The position numbers were made by a program, and so were the translations under genes. The notes beneath the pieces were generated by a model that was not told where the DNA came from, did not search any database, and was given only the letters and a program-made list of their open reading frames with translations. Below are positions 23,451 through 34,162 of a stretch of DNA of 64,000 bases, piece by piece (the stretch's first letter is position 1; the number at the start of each line of letters is the position of its first letter). Source of the DNA: Thermoleophilales bacterium (GTDB lineage: Bacteria; Actinomycetota; Thermoleophilia; Solirubrobacterales; 70-9); NCBI GenBank assembly GCA_020636895.1, contig JACJWZ010000002.1, positions 806,001 to 870,000 on the forward strand, written 5' to 3'.

Positions 23451-24308
23451 GTGCCCGAGCTACCGGAGGTCGAGATCACCGCGCGGCGGCTCGCCACCGC
23501 GCTCGAGGGCGCCGAGGTCGAATCCGCGCTGGCCCCCGGGATGGTCGCGCTGAAGAGCATCAAGCTGCCGCTCGACGCGCTCGCGGGTCGCGAGGTCGTC
23601 GGGGTGCGCAGGGTCGGGAAGATGCCCATCGTCGAGTTCGGTCCGGAGGGCGATCGGCTCGCCCTCCTCGTCCATCTGATGTCGGCCGGAAGGCTCCAGC
23701 TCTTTAGCGAGAGAGCCTCCTTGCGTGATCGGCGCTCGCGGGTTCTGATCAGGCTCACCGACGGCCGCGAGCTGCGGCTGCGCGAGTTCGGGACCAAGCA
23801 GCGAGCCTGGGCGAAGCTACTCCACGAAGCCGACGTCTCCGCCGAGGAGATGGTCGCGACGCTGGGGCCGGAGGCGTGGCCCGCTCCGTCGCCCGAGGAG
23901 CTGGCCAGGGTGCTCGGCACGAGCGGGCACCTGCACTCGCTGCTGCGCAACCAGCGCGCGATCGCCGGGATCGGCCGCTCGTGGGTGGACGAGATCCTCT
24001 GGGAGGCGAAGCTCTCGCCGTTCAAGAAGGCCTCCGAGATGGACGACGCCGAGATCGAGGCGCTGCACGGCGCCCTCGGCGTCCTCGGCCGCGCGATCGA
24101 CCACTACGAGGAGGTGATCGGCGAGACGATCCCCGACAAGATGCCGATGCCGCTGCAGGTGCACCGGCGCGAGGGCGAGCCCTGCCCGCGCTGCGGGGAG
24201 ACGATCGCCGCGATCCACTATGCGGAGCGGATCACCTGCTACTGCCCGCGGGAGCAGACCGGCGGCCGCGTGCTCGCCGACCGGCGCCTCTCGCGGCTGC
24301 TCAAGTAG
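23451..24308 (+). CDS. Fpg/Nei family DNA glycosylase-AP lyase (MutM-like)
   Basis: Excises oxidised bases such as 8-oxoguanine and cuts the abasic site. The start V-PELPEVE provides the catalytic N-terminal Pro and Glu. The helix-two-turn-helix is around GTSGHLHSLLRNQRAIAGIG with WVDEILWEA, as in the family. The C-terminal zinc finger is unusual: CPRC is normal, but the second pair reads CYCPREQ instead of YCxxC. The ligand geometry is therefore altered, and the finger may be degenerate. The 285-aa length is normal. GTG 23451 is supported by TACTCT 6 nt upstream and by the obligatory P-E-L-P-E start. Confidence 0.9.
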   Translation: MPELPEVEITARRLATALEGAEVESALAPGMVALKSIKLPLDALAGREVVGVRRVGKMPIVEFGPEGDRLALLVHLMSAGRLQLFSERASLRDRRSRVLIRLTDGRELRLREFGTKQRAWAKLLHEADVSAEEMVATLGPEAWPAPSPEELARVLGTSGHLHSLLRNQRAIAGIGRSWVDEILWEAKLSPFKKASEMDDAEIEALHGALGVLGRAIDHYEEVIGETIPDKMPMPLQVHRREGEPCPRCGETIAAIHYAERITCYCPREQTGGRVLADRRLSRLLK

Positions 24309-24364
24309 CCCCGGTCAGGCGGCGGACGCGGGGACGACCGGCGAACCGGGTCTGCCTCCGTTTG

Positions 24365-24370
24365 TAGGGT
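24365..24370 (+). promoter_or_regulatory. -10 box TAGGGT of a leaderless gene
   Basis: TAGGGT ends 6 nt before ATG 24377, with no Shine-Dalgarno sequence. Confidence 0.55.
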
Positions 24371-24376
24371 CAGACG

Positions 24377-25510
24377 ATGCGGCTCCTCGCCCCGATCACG
24401 CTGCTGCTCGCCCTCTCGGGGGCAACGCTCGCCGTCGCCGCACCCGCCGGCGGTGACGACACCGGCGTCGTCCGGGTCGCGACCAGCGGCAGCTACTCGG
24501 AGCGGATCGAGAAGCTCCCGATCACGAGGCGAGCGGGCGCGGAGTCGCGGGTGGTGATGTCGCTGGGGCCGGAGAAGCTGCCACGGCTGCGCCAGGGGGA
24601 CGAGCTGGAGCTCACCTCCGAGGTGCAGGTGACCCTCAACTGCACCAAGCGGGTGAAGCGCTGCATCGGTCCCCCCTACCGCTACGACCCCGACGTGAGG
24701 GTGCGTCTCCTGCTCACCGACTCGGCGGGCTCCAAGCGCGGCCTGCAGATCGGTCCGACGAAGCGGGCCGAATGCGGGCAGAAGCAGCCGCGTGAGCACC
24801 ACTGCGTGATCGTCACCACCCACGCCGGGCTGCGAATCGACGATCCGGGCGAGCTCCCCTGCCCCGCCGACCGCTGCTTCGTCAACCTCGTCATGGACGC
24901 GAGCAGCCCGAAGGCGGGCAAGGACGATGTCCTGCTCGTCGGCGGCAACAAGCCCGATGGCTCGATCCCGCAGGACCGCGGGCGGATCAACGCGGTGCTG
25001 CTTCACCCAGCGGGCGGCGACTACCCGAAGCCGCGCCGGACCAAGCGGCGTGAGTTGGCCGAGCTGCCGCTCGACCTGAAGCGGCGCGTCGTCTACTCGC
25101 AGAAGCTGCGGGGCGTCGAGCGGGGCGAGCAGCTCGCGGTCGAGGCGAAGGTGGTGACCGACCGCGCCCACCTGCCGTACTCGGTGCGCACGTCGGCGCA
25201 GCTCGTCCTCGCCGGGAGCCCGACCGAGACCCAGCCCGGACCCTTCGCCCGGCGGCTCGGCGGCAAGGGCGAGATCAGCGAGTCCAACGGCTTCAACTGC
25301 ACCGCCGACCACGACACCTGCACGACCCGCAAGGTCGGCGTGCTGCGCTTCTCCACCAACGCCCGAGAGGGCGGCAAGCCGCGGCCCGTGTACGTGAACC
25401 TGGTGATGATCGTCGGGCCGAAGCAGCTCGAGGCCGGGCCCGGGGACCGCTACGACGTCCTGCGCCGCGGCTGGCTCGACGTCACCCGCTACCCGAGGCC
25501 GGGCGGCTGA
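24377..25510 (+). CDS. Exported protein of unknown function (377 aa)
   Basis: A Sec signal peptide (MRLLAPITLLLALSGATLAVAAP) precedes a beta-rich mature protein with paired Cys. The two halves look related: each has a stretch like DELELTSEVQVTLNCTKRVKRCIGPPY or GEQLAVEAKVVTD (shortened), a Cys-containing loop and a FVNLVMDAS / YVNLVMIVG motif (about residues 176 and 342). It is thus an internal duplication of about 165 residues. I do not recognise a family. Leaderless promoter at 24365. It converges with nadC, 22 bp apart. Confidence 0.7.
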   Translation: MRLLAPITLLLALSGATLAVAAPAGGDDTGVVRVATSGSYSERIEKLPITRRAGAESRVVMSLGPEKLPRLRQGDELELTSEVQVTLNCTKRVKRCIGPPYRYDPDVRVRLLLTDSAGSKRGLQIGPTKRAECGQKQPREHHCVIVTTHAGLRIDDPGELPCPADRCFVNLVMDASSPKAGKDDVLLVGGNKPDGSIPQDRGRINAVLLHPAGGDYPKPRRTKRRELAELPLDLKRRVVYSQKLRGVERGEQLAVEAKVVTDRAHLPYSVRTSAQLVLAGSPTETQPGPFARRLGGKGEISESNGFNCTADHDTCTTRKVGVLRFSTNAREGGKPRPVYVNLVMIVGPKQLEAGPGDRYDVLRRGWLDVTRYPRPGG

Positions 25511-25532
25511 GACGCGGCAAGCGCCGTCCGCC

Positions 25533-26405
25533 TCATGCCGGCTCGAGGAGCAGCGACAGATCGAGCGTCGTCGCGGAGTGCGTGAGCGCCCCGACCGAGA
25601 CGAACTCGACCCCGGTCGCGGAGATGGCGCCGATCGTGTCGAGGTTGACGCCGCCGGAGGCCTCGAGGTGGGGACGGCGGCCCGTGCGCCCCTCGTCCGC
25701 GTCGCGGGCGGCGACGCAGGCGCGAAGACCGTCGAGATCCATGTTGTCGAGGAGGAGCCGGTCGGCGGCGCACGCGAGGGCGTCCTCGACCTCGCTGAGG
25801 TTGCGGCACTCGACCTCGACCTCGAGATCCGGCTGCGCGCGGCGCGCCCGCGCAACGGCCTCGCCGAGCCCGCCGCCGGCGAGCGCGATGTGGTTCTCCT
25901 TGATCAGGATCGCGTCGTATAGACCCATGCGGTGGTTGCGCCCGCCGCCGGCGCGGACGGCCGCCTTCTCGAGCTCGCGCAGACCAGGCGTCGTCTTGCG
26001 CGTGTCGAGGACGGTTGCCATGCCTCCCTGCGAGGCCGCCGCCTCGACGTAGCGGGCGGTCAGCGTGGCGATCCCCGAGAGGCGGCCGAGCAGGTTGAGG
26101 GCGACGCGCTCGCCGGCGAGCAGCGCTCGCGCGGGGCCGGCGATGACGGCGATCTCCCGCGGGACGTCTGCGGCGGCCTCCCCCTCCGGCACGAGTCGGT
26201 CGAGGTCTCCGGCTCCGACCTGGTGGAAGACCTCCGCCGCCACCCCGAGCCCGAAGATCACCCCCGCCTGCTTCTGGACGATGACGGCGCGGGCGTGCGC
26301 TTCCGCGGGGACCGTGGCCTCGCCGGTCACATCCCCTGGGCCGATGTCCTCCTCGAGCGCTCGCGCGATCAAGTCCCGCCAGCCCTCCCCCGGCCTGGCG
26401 GTCAT
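25533..26405 (-). CDS. nadC: Nicotinate-nucleotide pyrophosphorylase (carboxylating)
   Basis: Converts quinolinate and PRPP to nicotinate mononucleotide in NAD synthesis. The family motifs LDTRKTTPGLRELEKAAVR, GGGRNHRMGLYDAILIKENH, VEVECRNL and DRLLLDNMD are all present, as is ASGGVNLDTI near the end. The 290-residue length is normal. The start ATG 26405 overlaps the prfB stop by 4 nt (ATGA), so it is translationally coupled to release factor 2. nadA lies 5 kb downstream. Confidence 0.96.
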   Translation of the reverse strand: MTARPGEGWRDLIARALEEDIGPGDVTGEATVPAEAHARAVIVQKQAGVIFGLGVAAEVFHQVGAGDLDRLVPEGEAAADVPREIAVIAGPARALLAGERVALNLLGRLSGIATLTARYVEAAASQGGMATVLDTRKTTPGLRELEKAAVRAGGGRNHRMGLYDAILIKENHIALAGGGLGEAVARARRAQPDLEVEVECRNLSEVEDALACAADRLLLDNMDLDGLRACVAARDADEGRTGRRPHLEASGGVNLDTIGAISATGVEFVSVGALTHSATTLDLSLLLEPA

Positions 26406-27509
26406 GACGCTTCCGAGGCGGTCTGCAGGAGGTACTCGCGGATGAAGCCGTCGAGGTCGCCGTCGAGGACGCGCTGCGCGTCGCCCATCTCGAAGCCGGT
26501 GCGGTGGTCCTTGACCCGCGTGGTCGGGTGCAGCGTGTAGCTGCGGATCTGCGAGCCCCACTCCACGGCCTTCTGCTCGCCGCGCGCGCTCGCCATCTCC
26601 TCCTCGCGCTTGCGCTCCTCCTCGGCGATGAGCCGGGCGCGGAGCATCTGCATCGCGGTCGCCTTGTTCTGCGTCTGCGAGCGCTCGTTCTGGCACTGCA
26701 CGACGATCCCGGTCGGGATGTGGGTGAGCCGGACCGCCGAGTCGGTCTTGTTGACGTGCTGGCCCCCGGCGCCGGAGGCGCGGTAGGTGTCGACGCGGAT
26801 GTCGCTCTCGTCGAGGTCGATCTCGACGTCGTCGGAGACGAGCGGCGCGACGTCGAGCTGGGCGAAGGCCGTGTGGCGGCGTGACTGCGAGTCGAAAGGT
26901 GAGATCCGGACGAGCCGGTGGACGCCGCGCTCGGCCGCGAAGAGACCGTAGGCGTTCTCGCCGTGGACGAGGAACGTCGCCGACTTGAGTCCCGCCTCCT
27001 CCCCCTCCGAGGCCTCCTTCATCTCGACCTTGAAGCCGCGGGCCTCGGCCCAGCGCAGGTACATGCGCAGGAGCATCTCCGCCCAGTCCTGGGAGTCTGT
27101 GCCGCCGGCGCCGGAGCGCACGGTGACGACGGCGTCGCCCGCGTCGTGCTCGCCGGAGAAGAGGCGCTGCTCCTCGAGCTCGGCGAGCCTGGACTCGATC
27201 GATGTCAGCTGGGAGCCGAGCTCAGCGGCGATCTCCTCGTCTTCGACCGCCATCTCGGCGAGGTCGGCGAGGTCGTCGGCGTCCTGGGAGATCCCCTCCC
27301 AGAGGTCGATCTTGCGCTTCGCGCGCGTGTGCTCGGCGGAGACCTTCGCCGCGTTCTCCTGGTCGTCCCAGAAGCCCGGCGCCTGCATCTCCCCCTCGAG
27401 CCGCTCTACCTCGCTCTGCAGCCCAGCCGGGTCAAAGGTAGTCCCGGAGCAGGGTGAGCTGCTCGCGGACCTCCGCGATGCGGGCGTCGGTGTCGATCGC
27501 CTCGGTCAT
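26402..27509 (-). CDS. prfB: Peptide chain release factor 2, with programmed +1 frameshift
   Basis: RF2 ends translation at TGA and TAA. The first 25 codons (from ATG 27509) end in CTT-TGA (27437-27432); a +1 shift there gives L-D-P-A and opens the remaining 343 codons, for a 368-residue product. The stop-recognition motif SPF (in RISPFDSQSRRHTAF) and the catalytic GGQ (GAGGQHVNKTDSAVRLTH) are present. The frameshift makes RF2 control its own synthesis through its efficiency at TGA. The upstream stimulating Shine-Dalgarno is weak (CGGGA). TAGCCT 9 nt before ATG suggests a nearly leaderless mRNA. It overlaps nadC by 4 nt. Confidence 0.96.
27431..27437 (-). other. prfB programmed +1 frameshift site CTTTGAC
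   Basis: CTT is followed by the in-frame stop TGA (27434-27432) and then C. Slippage of the tRNA from CTT to TTT skips one base, and GAC is read next. This is the same slippery heptamer used by Escherichia coli prfB. Confidence 0.93.
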
Positions 27510-27518
27510 CGGGCCGGG

Positions 27519-27524
27519 AGGCTA
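27519..27524 (-). promoter_or_regulatory. -10 box TAGCCT for prfB
   Basis: TAGCCT on the minus strand ends 9 nt before ATG 27509, with no Shine-Dalgarno sequence between. Confidence 0.45.
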
Positions 27525-27553
27525 GCGGGCGCGCTGCACGGCGGGGCGGCAAC

Positions 27554-27608
27554 CGCGCCGAGTGGTCCAATCCGGCGACCCCATCGCCGATTCGTGCCAC
27601 TCGGCGCG
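27554..27608. terminator. Nested hairpin CGCGCCGAGTGG ... CCACTCGGCGCG
   Basis: A 12-bp perfect outer stem with an inner CGGCGA/TCGCCG stem. It lies 24 nt after the stop of the gene ending at 27632 and 45 nt before prfB, so it separates the two. It shares the GAGTGG/CCACTC core with the elements at 16137 and 60611. Confidence 0.72.
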
Positions 27609-27631
27609 GAACGCGCGTCCCGGCCAGTTCG

Positions 27632-28666
27632 TCAGCCCTTCTTCTTGATCTTCGTCTTGCGCGTGACCTGGATCTTGTTCCCGGCCGTGTCGCGCGTGGT
27701 GACGGTGGCCGTGACACGGCCCTTGGTGCCGTCGCGGACGTCGAAGGAGATCGTCTGATCGCCGACCTCGAGCGGAGCCATCTTGCGACGGCCGACGGCC
27801 TTGCCCTTCCGATCCTTGAGGACGACCTTGCCGTTGAGAGCCTCGCCGGCGTTGATGTCGATGCTGAACGTCGACTTCTTCACCTGGGCCTCACCGATGT
27901 TCGCCACCGCGACCCCAGCCGGAATGTCGCTCTCGCCGGGGCTGAGCTCGTAGGCGCCCCACGGCGGGTTCGCGTTGACGATGCGACCCGGCTCGCAGGT
28001 GGCCAGGAAGCTGGCGAACCGCGTGGTCTCGCTGCGCGTGACGATCCGGTAGGTACCGGCGGGCACCTCGGTCCAGACGATCCCGCCGTCCTCGGAGGTC
28101 TCGGTCTTGGTCGCGTCCGGAATCACGTGCTCGTTGAAGTAGATCGGGCCCGGGATCTCCGGGAACTCGATGGAGGTCGCACCGGGGACGCCGTGCGGGG
28201 TCCTGTCCCAGAACGTCTGGTAGTCGACGTCGCGCACGTTGCGGGCCGAGGCCGTGGTCACGATGGCGCAGTCCGTGGGCCTGCCGTCAGGCCCTGCCGG
28301 CACGCCGAGGAGGAGCTTCAGACCGAGGAACTCGGCGTCCGCCGGCGTCTGGAAGTTCGCGTTGACGAGGTTCTCGCCGCGCGTGTGGAAGGTCTGCAGG
28401 TCGATCTCGTTGTAGCCGGCCGGCGGATCGATGTACGGCGTCACGGTCGTGTCGTCGGGGACCGTGAGGACGTAGTCGCCGTTGGCGTCGGTCGTTGCGG
28501 TGACGTCCGGAAGCTCGCGGACCCGGATCGTCGCTCCGGGGATCGGCGTGTCCATGTGGTTGAAGACGTAGGCCTTGCCGGAGATCGTCACGGGGTCATC
28601 AGCGGACGCCGCGGCAGGGACAAGAAGCATGAGGAGGGCAGTCAACCCAAGAATTCGATTACGCAT
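27632..28666 (-). CDS. Exported protein with carboxypeptidase-regulatory-like domain (344 aa)
   Basis: A signal peptide (residues 1-22) leads to a prealbumin-like/carboxypeptidase regulatory domain (about 26-110: GKAYVFNHMDTPIPGATIRV, TTDANGDYVLTVPDD). A central part (110-245) with FWDRTPHGVPG and two Cys follows. The C-terminal part (about 250-344) is basic and Ig-like, ending in RKTKIKKKG, as in other exported proteins here. It is probably surface associated; the function is unknown. TAGCCT 8 nt before ATG 28666 suggests a leaderless mRNA. A long hairpin at 27554 ends the unit. Confidence 0.72.
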   Translation of the reverse strand: MRNRILGLTALLMLLVPAAASADDPVTISGKAYVFNHMDTPIPGATIRVRELPDVTATTDANGDYVLTVPDDTTVTPYIDPPAGYNEIDLQTFHTRGENLVNANFQTPADAEFLGLKLLLGVPAGPDGRPTDCAIVTTASARNVRDVDYQTFWDRTPHGVPGATSIEFPEIPGPIYFNEHVIPDATKTETSEDGGIVWTEVPAGTYRIVTRSETTRFASFLATCEPGRIVNANPPWGAYELSPGESDIPAGVAVANIGEAQVKKSTFSIDINAGEALNGKVVLKDRKGKAVGRRKMAPLEVGDQTISFDVRDGTKGRVTATVTTRDTAGNKIQVTRKTKIKKKG

Positions 28667-28674
28667 GACGCGGC

Positions 28675-28680
28675 AGGCTA
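28675..28680 (-). promoter_or_regulatory. -10 box TAGCCT of a leaderless gene
   Basis: TAGCCT on the minus strand ends 8 nt before ATG 28666. Confidence 0.5.
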
Positions 28681-28738
28681 GAGATGCGCGCGGCGAGGCA
28701 CGCCGGTAGCCGCTACCGAGGGCGGCGCCTGGCCCGCC

Positions 28739-31588
<2,850 letters not shown>

Positions 31589-33013
31589 CTAGGACGAGGG
31601 TAGCGGACGACCGGTTCTCGGCCCCGCGGGTGTGGGCAGCGAGACGGTCGCGTTTCGACCGGCGTTCTTGGCGGCGTAGAGCGCCTCGTCGGCGCGACCG
31701 AGGAGCTCCGACGCCGACTCCGCACCGCTCCACTCGGCGACACCGATCGAGCACGAGAGCCCGTCGGGAAGCGCAGCCCGGAGCTGGTCGGCGACCTCGG
31801 TCGCCCCCTCGAGGGTGCAGCCGGGCATGGTCACGGCGAACTCGTCTCCACCGATCCGAGCGAGCACGTCGGTGAGGCGCAGCCGGCGGCGCCAACGCGC
31901 GGCCGCGGTCAGCAGCACCCGGTCTCCGGCGGCATGGCCCCAGCGGTCGTTGTAGCTCTTGAGCTCGTCCAGGTCGAGGAGGCCGACCGCGAGCGGCTGC
32001 CCACCCCGCTCGGAGCGGGCCAGCTCCCGGGAGAGCTCGTCCTGCCAGGCGCGGCGGTTGCAGAGCTCCGTCAGCGGATCGGTGCGCGCCATCTCGGTGA
32101 GCTGCTCCAGCGCCGCGGCACGGTCGATCGCGACGGCGGCCTCGCCGGCGAGGAGCTCCATCGAGCCCATCATCCGGTTGCCCGGAGGCGGCTGGGGCCG
32201 GCGCCAGCCCACCGCGATGACGGCACGGATCCCGATCGAGCGGCGAACCGGGTGCCAGGATGCCGCGTCGGCTCCCGACCCCCCCAGCGGCCAAGCCGAG
32301 GCGCTGTTCTCGCCGCCGATCCCGGGCGTGAACTCGGCGCGGCCGGTGGCGAACGCGCGGGCGGCGTGGTCGGTGCGGTCCATGTCGATCGTCCGGCCCT
32401 CGATGTCGGCCCCGCTCGCCGCCGCGACGACCAATCCGTGTCCGTCGGCATTGAGCTCGACGAGCGCGACGACGTCGGCCCCGGCCACGTCGATCGCGGC
32501 CTCGCAGATCGTGCGGCGCGCCTCGACCGGGTAGCTGCTGCGGGCGAGAGCGCGGGCCGCCGTCGCGAGGGTCTCGAGGTCGCTGGCACGTGAGCGCAGC
32601 TCCTCGATCTCGGCGCCGTCGGCGTGCGGCTCGGAGATCGCGATCAGGGTCAGCGGCTCGGCGCCGTCGGTCGCTCCGCTGAGCGGAACAAACCGCAGGG
32701 TCCGCGTACCCGCAGGCATCCGTGTGTCGACCCTCGTCTCGGTCCCGGCGCGCGCCCGCTCGGCGGCGCGCTCGAGTCGATCGGCCCCGGCCCCGGCCTC
32801 GAGCACGTCCAGCAGCGGCGCCCCGACGAGAGGCTCGGCACCGAGCTCGCCGGACGCCCCCTCCGAGCACATGCGGATCCGCAGCTCGGCATCGACGAGG
32901 AGGACGGAGGTCGCTGGATCGGCAAGAGCGCGACTGCGCATCTCAGCGACGGCCGAACCGCTCACGGCAACCTGCTCGACCTCGGGCCGCGGATTGGAGC
33001 CACCTCGGATCAT
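31589..33013 (-). CDS. PAS/GAF-type sensor diguanylate cyclase (474 aa)
   Basis: Makes cyclic di-GMP. A PAS-like domain covers residues 30-130 (SVLLVDAELRIRMCSEGA), a GAF-like domain about 145-310, and the GGDEF domain about 312-455. The latter has the signature IGGDEFAV, a RTDPLTELCNRRAW entry motif and an intact inhibitory RxxD site (RLTD) five residues before GGDEF. No EAL domain and no transmembrane segment are seen, so it is cytosolic. ATG 33013 has TAGTCT 6 nt upstream (leaderless). Its stop abuts the secA start, an unusual pairing. Confidence 0.9.
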   Translation of the reverse strand: MIRGGSNPRPEVEQVAVSGSAVAEMRSRALADPATSVLLVDAELRIRMCSEGASGELGAEPLVGAPLLDVLEAGAGADRLERAAERARAGTETRVDTRMPAGTRTLRFVPLSGATDGAEPLTLIAISEPHADGAEIEELRSRASDLETLATAARALARSSYPVEARRTICEAAIDVAGADVVALVELNADGHGLVVAAASGADIEGRTIDMDRTDHAARAFATGRAEFTPGIGGENSASAWPLGGSGADAASWHPVRRSIGIRAVIAVGWRRPQPPPGNRMMGSMELLAGEAAVAIDRAAALEQLTEMARTDPLTELCNRRAWQDELSRELARSERGGQPLAVGLLDLDELKSYNDRWGHAAGDRVLLTAAARWRRRLRLTDVLARIGGDEFAVTMPGCTLEGATEVADQLRAALPDGLSCSIGVAEWSGAESASELLGRADEALYAAKNAGRNATVSLPTPAGPRTGRPLPSS

Positions 33014-33019
33014 CAACTC

Positions 33020-33025
33020 AGACTA
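33020..33025 (-). promoter_or_regulatory. -10 box TAGTCT for the GGDEF-secA unit
   Basis: TAGTCT on the minus strand ends 6 nt before ATG 33013. Confidence 0.52.
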
Positions 33026-33062
33026 GTCACCGCCGAGTACGGCTCCACGGCCCTCGATTCGC

Positions 33063-33410
33063 TCAGGCTGCGTCACCCTTGGCGCGGCCGACGGTGCGCC
33101 GCGTCGCCGCGCGATTGCGGCGCAACTCGCGGTGTCGCTTCACCTGGCGGCGTATGTCCTGCGAGACCGACTTCACCGCCGCCTCCATCCGCGTCGCTCG
33201 CTCCTCCGCGTGCAGGGTCACGCCCTTGAGACGAAGCGTCGCCTCGGCGACGAACTTCTCGGAGATGGAGGGGTTGGCCTCCTCGCGCAGGACCAGCTCG
33301 AGCCGTGCGTGCTCGGAGACCTGCTTCTCGACCCGCTCGAAGCGCTTGCGGATCCGGTCGCGAATCTCCTCGTCCACCTCGTAGCCCCGGCCGACGACAT
33401 CGATGTCCAC
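33063..33410 (-). CDS. hpf: Ribosome hibernation promoting factor (short HPF/RaiA)
   Basis: Binds the 30S decoding region and promotes inactive ribosomes in stress. It has the HPF/YfiA fold: MDIDVVGRGYEVDEEIRDRI, RLELVLREE, TLHAEERATRMEAAVKSVS and a basic C-terminal tail (RRNRAATRRTVGRAKG). At 115 aa it is the short form and lacks the dimerisation domain of long HPF. GTG 33410 has AGGAGGA upstream. comF lies just upstream (33 nt) and the GGDEF-secA pair downstream, an order frequently seen around secA. Confidence 0.92.
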   Translation of the reverse strand: MDIDVVGRGYEVDEEIRDRIRKRFERVEKQVSEHARLELVLREEANPSISEKFVAEATLRLKGVTLHAEERATRMEAAVKSVSQDIRRQVKRHRELRRNRAATRRTVGRAKGDAA

Positions 33411-33443
33411 GGTTTCCTCCTGCGGTCGCTGACCTCGCCCACT

Positions 33444-34061
33444 CTATGCACCTCGTCCACCCGGGACCGCGGCGAGCGCGACGGCGCGAATCCGCAGGGC
33501 ACCGCCGCGACGCAGGGCCCGCGCGCAGGTGTCGATCGTCGCGCCCGTGGTGACGACATCGTCGACCAGCACCACCGTCTCAGGAAGTGGCCCGGTGACG
33601 CGGACCCTGGGCGGGTTGCGCATCCGCCTCGCCCTGCCACCGCCGCGCTGACGGCGAAGGTCGCGGCGGCGCAGCGGGTCGGCGGCGGCGAGGCCGGTGC
33701 GGGCGGCGAGGGCCGAGGCGATCTCCCGCGCCGGATCCATCCCCCGCCGGGCCAGGCGCAGCGGTGAGGCCGGGACCGGGACCAGCACCCCGTCGAGGAG
33801 CCCCGCCGGCGCCCGTTCCTCGATTAGCGCCGCGGCCAGCTCGGCGGCGCTCCGAAGGCGCCCGAACTTGAGCGCGGCGACCAGCCTCCTCCCTACTCCG
33901 GCGTAGGGGAGCGCGGCGAAGCCGCCGTCGAGCCCGTCGGCGCGCAGCAGGGCGCCCGGGGCGGACTCCAGCCCGGCGGTACAGCGCGTGCAGAGCGCGG
34001 GGCCTCGCGCGCGTCGCGCCAGCGGCGCGCGGCAGATCAGGCAGGTGGGCGGGGCGAGCAC
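33444..34061 (-). CDS. ComF family phosphoribosyltransferase-like protein
   Basis: The N-terminal zinc-finger-like CxxC pairs (CLICRAPL, CTRC) are followed by the phosphoribosyltransferase fold with the PRPP-binding loop VVLVDDVVTTGATI. ComF proteins help DNA uptake in competent bacteria, but most homologues have unproven functions. The 205-aa length is normal. GTG 34061 opens V-LAPPTC. hpf follows 33 nt downstream. The giant RTX gene ends 101 bp upstream on the same strand. Confidence 0.88.
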   Translation of the reverse strand: MLAPPTCLICRAPLARRARGPALCTRCTAGLESAPGALLRADGLDGGFAALPYAGVGRRLVAALKFGRLRSAAELAAALIEERAPAGLLDGVLVPVPASPLRLARRGMDPAREIASALAARTGLAAADPLRRRDLRRQRGGGRARRMRNPPRVRVTGPLPETVVLVDDVVTTGATIDTCARALRRGGALRIRAVALAAVPGGRGA

Positions 34062-34162
34062 CGGCCAAGCGTCGCGCAGCGAGCGCCCCGGGTGAGTGAC
34101 CGCGAGTGTCGACTTCGTGCCGGTTCAGATACCGGACCCGCGCGACGGCGGCTTCGCCCGCG

